Both the position numbers and the translations under genes were made by a program. The notes below the pieces were generated by a model, which was given only the letters and a program-made list of their open reading frames with translations, made no database searches and had not been told where the DNA came from. 64,000 bases of DNA, from the NCBI GenBank assembly GCA_030549495.1, contig JAUIRK010000947.1:500001-564000 (forward strand), read 5' to 3'. Source of the DNA: Nectonema munidae. Its lineage: Eukaryota > Nematomorpha > Nectonematoida > Nectonematidae. Below are positions 56,991-64,000 of this stretch, piece after piece. Positions within the stretch are counted from its first letter, which is position 1, and every line of letters begins with the position of its first letter.

Positions 56991-59171
56991 GGAGGAAAAG
57001 AGCAAGTTTTTTTTAACAGTTTTGAAATTGCTCTTTCTTATATATACAAGAGTTCACAAACTAAGCAAAAATATACCATTTCATTTATATTCATTTAAAT
57101 TAAAACATTTTTAGTAAGACATTTTATCTCGTAAACTACACAAAGTGTTATAATATTCATCACTATTTCATGTGTCTTGTTTTGCGTATATCTGTCGAAA
57201 CCGCGATTCGAAAAGCACTTTTTGTGAGAGTAAATGAACTGAGCGTGAGAAAAGGAGCAATAATTAAAAAGAGAATAAAAAAAGAATTGTTCGACATTTT
57301 AAGTTTGCGCTAAACTCACTTGTTACAAAAGCTAGAATGTTGTTTAGTGTTGAAATGTACTATTATGAGGAGAAGTGAAAAATAATGCAGAAATGTTTAA
57401 ATAAGATTGGTAACAAGGCAATTTTTACAAGATGTTTGCTTCATATTATGCTCAAATCAGCAAAAATCATTTAAAAACGCAATCTTGGAGTTTAACTATC
57501 AAGCCTGCGTTTGATTTATACCATTTTTAGTTCAAAAGTGTCTTTTTTTTAAATCAAAATTGTCTTTATATTTTTTTACTTTTAACAATTTTCTGAATTT
57601 TTGTGTGAAAATTTACAAATTTTTAATTTTGAATGAAAACTTTATGCGAAATTTTTTTTAAAACATTTTAAGGCATGCCTATCTTAAAGAGTATCCTTTT
57701 ACCTACATTTTTTATGCTGTTACCTATTTGAAAAAAAATTTTAAAATTTTTTTTATAAGCCATTGAACAATATGCAAAAATTTCCTATTTTCACAATATT
57801 TTAGCGTGTAAAATAAATAATTACCTATTTTTTCATTTTTTTGCAGATTCACTAAATATACTTTATATATAAACATATTACAGTAAATTTTTTCAATATT
57901 TTGTTTTAAATATACGCAAATTTTTGTAAATTAAAAAGATATTAGTAGATACGTTTTTTTTTATTTTTGTTACAGGGTCTTATACGACGAAAATAAGTAA
58001 AATTCAGTTTTTTTACTTTGTGTTATATAGAGGGGTCTTATACGCCGAATTTTACGGTTACTTTTTTGTAGGGGATGAGGCGAATTTTTCGGGAAAATTC
58101 TCATCATTTTTTTTCATCTTTTATACATTACTTTGTAGAGAATTTTATACTGAATAAGAATATGTAAACAAAAATTAAATTTGCATTTTTTAATTTGAAA
58201 ATTTTTGATGTCAAAGTTCAAAGTTCAAAATTCCAAATTATGACTTGCGAAAAAATTGAGAAATCATTTTTTCCCGCAAAAATAACCAGCAGAATTTAAA
58301 TCAGCTTATTCAAATCTATCTATAAAATATTTTCACATTTTTGAAAAAAGTGAAAACAAAAAAAATTTAATAAAAAATAGTTGTAAATTATTTATTATTA
58401 ATCATATTATTGTAAGACACCATGTAATATTTTAAAAAGTATTCTCTTTCGAAAAGGAGCAGCGATCTTTGGACAAAAGCTTTTAAATCACTGGAATTTA
58501 TTTTCCCTGGTCTATTGCCTGTGCTAGAGAAGAGATACATATTTTTTCATATGTTCCTTATTTATGCCACATACAGCATTTTCAAATTCGATATTTCTAT
58601 ATAAATCAAATGCATTATTTTTTTATGCTCCTGGATGGCTTACAATTTTCATTAAATATAAATCATCCATCAAATAATTATAAAAATGAAATATATTTTT
58701 AGTTGATTTGTGAGCTCTTATAAAAGCAATTCCAAAATTGTTAAATGCTTGCTCTTTGTTTGTTAACTTGTTAAATTTTTACAAAAATGGACTATTAAAA
58801 AAGTTAACCTATTAATAAAAAGTTGACTTTTGTTGATCTAATAATAATTTGGACTTCTTTTATACCAAGCTTTATAAAATTAGACTATCTACGTATTTTA
58901 GAATAGCTGCTATTAGAATTCAAAAGTTGACTTTATTGACTTTTAACTGCTCTAGTAACTCGTTTAAACCAGGAGCAAAAGTTCCAGGAATATTTCTTCT
59001 ATAGCAACTCCAAAAAGTATGAATAAGGTTTTTTTGCTTCAATATTTATTTTTTTCTTGACATAAAGTTATTTTTTCCAGTTTTCGTCATTAAGCATGAC
59101 ATTGCAATTGGAGTGAATTGTAGTGTGTAATTTGAGGAATGATAATAATAATAATAATGAAAAGTACTCAC

Positions 59172-62100
59172 GCTTAACAACAACAGTATCGGAATTGGAA
59201 GAGCATAAAAAGGCTAGGAAATAGAGGACTACAGAGAGGAGGAAGAAGGAAGTGGAAATGATGATTGGCAAGACCTTGAAGGCATTCGGCTTTTTGCAGA
59301 AGTAGATCGAGTTCCACTTGTACAGCGTTTCATTCGCCTAAAAGAGGTAGGGAACATAACACACAAGGGAATATAACAAATGTGTCTCTATTTCAATCAT
59401 TTGGCCATGCATAGGGACGGCAGTTAAACTTTGACCCTAAACGGCATAGGTGCATAAAAGGTAAAAATAAATAAGGACTATTCAAATGTCACTCTTCGTT
59501 TCAATACAATTTACTTGAGAGAACAATTCTCATGGATCCAAGGTATTCAATCAACTAAAATGATGGCGAAAGCCGATTATTGTTCATGAAGCGAATGGGT
59601 CTTCGATGGATGAAAATTTTTTTTCAAACACAACACTGTCGCCTTTAGTATTGCCAAAATGTTAGCACAAATAAAAATTTCATAATCTCGACGAGAACAC
59701 TTTTGTATTGAATAAATTTTCACCAACTTCTAAGTACTTTTAGCTAATAAAATACACTGGACCTGCTATAAGAATGATTCACGCTTTCTTGGCAAAAAAA
59801 GTGGACAATGATCAAAAGCATATTCTTTCGATTTAATTTGATTTGAAAAAAATACCAAAACAAAGAGATCCATGCAGAGATAGAAGTTTTTTTGTTTTCT
59901 CTGCTTTTCAGAATAGAGCGATAAGAGGTTGTGGTATTGGTTTAAACAGTTTTGGCAAATCGGCTGAAAAGACTCCGCATTTGAGGATGATGTAGCGGTG
60001 GAATTGATTAGCTGTAGCTTAAAAGTAGAGAAAGGATTTAGACTGAAGTGCTTCTCAATCTTTTTACTTCCAAGGCCCCCAATCAGTTGTCAGTCAAAAT
60101 TTATTCCCCATAAATATGGATTAATTATATTACTTCCCATTTAATAGAATATTAAATATTTTTTATTTTTCACCAGATAAAGACTACAATGAATACTTTT
60201 TTTGTATATAATATTTTTCTGTTGAAAAAAATTAAGCATACCTAATTGTATAATAAATTTTATAAAATACTGTAAAGTAAATTAGCAAAACATAGTTAAT
60301 TAGTAAAAGGACCGTGGTCTTGGGGTTTAGAACATATTTCCTAGACTAAGACACATTTGTGCTGTTGTTTTTACAGAAAAAAAAGAAAGCAAAAAAGGCT
60401 TCTTTCAAAGTAAAACCACATTTAAAAATTACAGATAAAAAAAAAGTGTCATTTTACTCTACCTCTTCGGCGAATAATAAAAAAAATGGCGATGCAGATT
60501 GAACGAAATAAGCTAATGAGTACAAATAAGCAAAATGAGATCTAATCAGTACAACACTAAAGGGTATGCCTGCATCCTGATCTTATATTTGAAAAAACTC
60601 ATCCTCGTATTTATTCATAGATTAAAAACTTGGCCGTAGTCAAATTACTAACTAACAGATTAACCAACCAACTAACTACCTAACTAACCACCGAAATAAA
60701 TGTTCCAACCAACAAAGCTTTAGAATAACAGAGGTTCAAAATTTAAAATTTGGCACACAGACTCATTATGCCATTGTAAAGGGAATTATTGGCAGCGCTA
60801 TTTTGGAAAAGCTCCAAAGATTAGCAATATACATACAATCATTAAGGCCAATCATTAATATACATACAATCATTTATTTTTGAGATGGGTTGAAGAACTA
60901 AAATATTAAATATCTTTACTTTTTAAATTGCAATAAAGTCAATATTTTTGAATTACGCTAACATTCTGTTAACAATAATACAAATCTTCATAAATTATTC
61001 ACATGGCATTTTTATTTCATTTTTGAACTTTCTTTTCGTTTTTCAAGTTCAATTCGGTACCAGTGTCCCATAAAATAAAATAATCTGCTTTAAATTTCTG
61101 ATTCGTTTTCAAAAACTGAGCATTGAAGGATATAAATTCCCAAGATTTAGCCTAAACCGCGATGTTTTAAGTGGCACAACTGTTTGAGAAATATCTAAAG
61201 TCTGAAATTATACAGAATCTAAAGTATCACAATAAAAGCTTTTGTCAAAAGTAAAAAAATTTTTAATAGAATTCTTGTTATCTTAAAAAAAAAACTTTTA
61301 TTCTTTACATTAAAAATTGAGCTAATTTTTTTAATCAATTTTCAATATTTTCTTAAGGTTTTTTTTCATTAAAAATTATTGTCATTTTCATTTTAAAATG
61401 TTTTTCTAAGCCAATATTTTTTTCTTTTGGTTCAATTTTTAACTTCCCTAATATAATCATAGAACTAGGGGACAGAGTGCGTCTGTGAAAAGAGATAAGT
61501 TGATCAAGCGGAGTGCGTGTAATTACGCGGATACACAAAACGTCATTCACTACTAATAATTTTTATAGGTGAGGAGTAAATAATGGGTTTACATATCTTT
61601 GTTCGCATTTAATGAATTCGAAGTAATGCAGCTTGAAATCCTTCGTGGTGTTTGAAAGGAAATGAAGCAAAGACACATTTTCACGATTTGTTTCTTTATC
61701 TTCGAAACAGTCTAGGAAGCATAGATAAGAAAATTTTTTTAATAAATGATGAGTATTAAGACACATATTTAGTATAAAAACAAAAGGTAGCCACAAATTT
61801 GAAGCTTTGAATGAAGTTTAACTAAAATAAGACAGCTAAACCTTTCTTTGGCATAAGGATACATAAAACTTATTCAGAGTTAAAGTGACAAATATGATGA
61901 AGATTATTTCATTCTTTTGCCCTTGTTCAATACCTATTTACCCAATTTACTATCTCAAATCTAACTTAGTATTCAGCAAGTAAACATTTTTTGAGGTTAA
62001 AAAATAAACAAATATGTATGGAAGAAAAGAAGGAAGATTAGAGCAAATATTGTTCATGTAGGACACCTATTCTAAATCAATATTTGTGGTTTGTTTATTT

Positions 62101-62974
62101 TAGATCCAAGTTAAAAACGATCCTTGAAAAATGACAAAGATAGATGTGTCATAATTGGAAAAATAAAAGAGAAATGACATCTGACAGAACAAAACAAGTA
62201 ACATTGACATTTTCAACGTTTCTGAATGAGATTCCTCATATGGCTTCTCAAAAAAGGAACTGAATAAAAGAAGGAAGATTGAATAGCACCTATTCAATAA
62301 CAAAAATACTTTAAATAGAAGAAAACACTACTGTCAATATAAAATATAGCTTGACTTTTTTTAAAACTTTCTACCGTATTGAAGAAAATATTTGAGAAAA
62401 AAGTTGAGGAAATAAAATATTTCAAAAGCATTCATTAAACTAGAAACAGTTCAACTTTGCAATAAAAAAATAATTACACATGAAGTTATGAAAAAAATTT
62501 ACCTTGACATTTAGCAAAGTTCCATATGTTATCAATGGTTCGCTTTAGCCGATACACGAGATTAAGAGTATCACGTCTTTGGAAAAAGAGGGGACATTGC
62601 TCATTCGATTTCTAAAACGCATATCACATGAGAATAAAAGAAGAAATAATGAAGAGAAAAGCTTTCACGGCTGTCACATTCTCAAATATCACGCGAAAAT
62701 GCTGAACCTCCGCTTGACACAGCTGGCAAAATTGGGCTGGGAACGCATTTTGAAGGATACAGCGCCACGCATCACTATGAGCTTTTTGAAAGAGGTTGAA
62801 CAATGGAAGGCAGGAATTGTTTTTAGTGAGCGCATTCGAATCTAACGTCGCATTGTCTTCATTTCGATTCTTTGAAAAATTTGATTGCAGATATCCTTTA
62901 GGATCAAAGAACGGTGTTAGAATGGTGACGAGTGGAGCTATGAGGAGAAGAATTTCTAGAAGCTTTGGATACAT
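59172..62974 (-). CDS. OSTM1: OSTM1-like lysosomal membrane glycoprotein, last exon missing
   Basis: The beta subunit of the lysosomal ClC-7 chloride/proton antiporter in animals. Exons on -: 62974-62669, 62611-62503, 61711-61593, 60017-59856, 59337-59172, all GT/AG with matching phases, about 287 residues so far (human 334). The ATG at 62974 opens a signal peptide (MYPKLLEILLLIAPLVTIL). Human matches: CLPLFNLFQKAHSDAWRCIL and AQFCQLCQAEVQHFRVIFEN (CRELLLDFANSSAELTGCLV / VRLCQTCYPLFQQVV), QCPLFFQRRDTLNLVY, NIWNFAKCQDC (TTWQEANCANC), FLSNTTKDFKLHYFEFIKC, ICQNCLNQYHNLLSLYSEKQ (VCKNCREAYKTLSSLYSEMQ), FYLCMD (HLCID), NETLYKWNSIYFCKKP. A membrane helix (LPIIISTSFFLLSVVLYFLA) follows. Several N-glycosylation sites (NAT, NNS, NVT, NTT, NST, NET) suit a heavily glycosylated luminal domain. 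The short cytosolic tail exon (phase 1) was not found. The exon 4 acceptor is ambiguous by 6 bp. Confidence 0.88.
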
Positions 62975-64000
62975 GAAAACGAATGGATAAAATTCTCATT
63001 GAAATTGGAAAGCAAAAGTCCTTTTATCAGGTTGGAATCTAAAGAAAGAATAATAAAAAGATTTATTGACTTAAAGATTCATAATTCGTAAAGATACAAT
63101 TGGCAGAAATGATGCCTTAAACACTCTACTGTACTTCACCTTATCTAAACAAAGATTCAATAATTTTAGATTTTTTTACTTACTCAAAATAAGAAAAAAT
63201 AAATAGTTCTTCACTTTGAAAAGCTAGGAAAAGAAGGAAAAATGTTTTTACATCCTAAACAAAAATGAATAGATTAGCTTTTCTCAAACTTCATCTTCCT
63301 ATCCTAATATGCACTATATTGAATTATTTATTTATTAAAACTAGAATTAAAGTATTACCGCTTCAACATGGGTTCGCAAATTTAAGGACGAGAATTTCCC
63401 GTTCGTTTGATATAATATTAATTGATCAGACGATTTGAGCCAATAATAATTTATCTGAAGGAGTAAGGTAGCTAGGAATTTGAACAAGAGCACACAAACT
63501 TTTCGAGGGGGGGGGGGCAATATTTTTTATAGCACATAACATTAAAAGAAAGTATTCTCAATAATTTAAAGCTTAAAAAGTTTATCCCTATTGATTATTA
63601 TAGTAACAGCAAGAGTCAAATTAACTTAGTACAATACACAAGTTAGGTTAAATGCCTTGTTTATATTTGCTAAATATAATTTAAACAATCAAATATTTTG
63701 TTTCAGAATTCAAATATACAGCATCTTTATGCTTAGATATTCATTTTATTTAATGTTTTTACACGTTAATGGAATTTTTTGTTAATAAAACTTATAAGCA
63801 GGTAAATGATTTAAATTTTATTCATCAAAGTTTGTTTTTAAAAGGGCCTCTTGTGATATTGTGGATGATGGTAAATGATAGGTTTGCTTTTGAGTAAGAT
63901 TGGCTTTAACACATTAGGGAAAGCTGTACTCATTTCAGTACACTAAAATCCTACGTTAACTTAATTATTGCCTGCTTTTCATTGGATCTATGCGATAAAC
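62975..64000. other. 5' flank of OSTM1, no gene seen
   Basis: AT-rich with a G9-10 run near 63510. It presumably contains the OSTM1 promoter on -. No TATA box or upstream exon was recognised. Confidence 0.4.

Larger units (their letters stand above)
56072..58954. mobile_element. 2.9-kb hAT-like element with long inverted ends, containing nested repeats
   Basis: Left TAGGGCAGTTAAAAGTCAGT, AAAATCAAC; right, read inward, TAGAGCAGTTAAAAGTCAAT, AAAGTCAAC. Subterminal GTTGACTTT words are repeated at both sides, as in the hAT element at 12034. On -, about 58770-58600 reads QAFNNFGIAFIRAHKSTKNI and NYLMDDLYLMKIVSHPGA, possibly transposase remnant. The family-A SINE (56555) and the tandem duplication (56716) lie inside. 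The outer 8 bp do not match, so the target duplication has decayed or the ends are rearranged. Confidence 0.55.

Overview
The window is AT-rich, intron-containing animal DNA dominated by mobile elements. Arthropod origin is an inference from a Spätzle-like cystine-knot cytokine. A copepod-like crustacean would fit the base composition and transposon load, but I cannot prove this. Nearly all long open frames are short, because host genes are split into exons of 45-300 bp. The host genes below were assembled by matching splice signals, intron phases and family motifs by eye.

Left part (1-26100). The 3' two thirds of an SLC7 light-chain amino acid transporter lie on + (nine exons, 2723-14741). 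Its introns carry two hAT transposons (8417-10619 and 12034-13818) and two tRNA-derived SINEs. An intronless 219-codon frame of unknown function follows on + (15252-15911). Converging on it, 83 bp away, is a complete eight-exon gene for mitochondrial ribosomal protein uL4m/MRPL4 on - (26056-15995). Its introns hold a LINE 3' end, an unassigned coding fragment and two piggyBac-type MITEs.

Middle part (26100-41000) is a mobile-element graveyard: LINE reverse transcriptase (27405-29098), LINE ORF1 plus endonuclease on - (33300-35250), a MULE-like transposase on - (36600-39090) split by a hAT MITE, and several MITEs with target-site duplications, one carrying a 42-bp minisatellite.

Right part (41000-64000) mixes host exons and elements: a Spätzle/Trunk-like cystine-knot cytokine C-terminus (- strand, 42744-41890), an isolated initiating exon (45637), a decayed piggyBac (45922-48110), two exons of an unidentified membrane protein (+, 49072-49967), a (CA)n microsatellite, and most of an OSTM1 gene (- strand, 62974-59172). 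OSTM1 is the lysosomal partner of the ClC-7 antiporter.

I see no bacterial genes, operon, CRISPR array or rRNA. Nothing amounts to a clearly new multi-gene system. The most informative items are the uL4m gene with its divergent loop, the unassigned single-exon gene paired with it, the candidate cytokine, and the transposon termini with readable target duplications.
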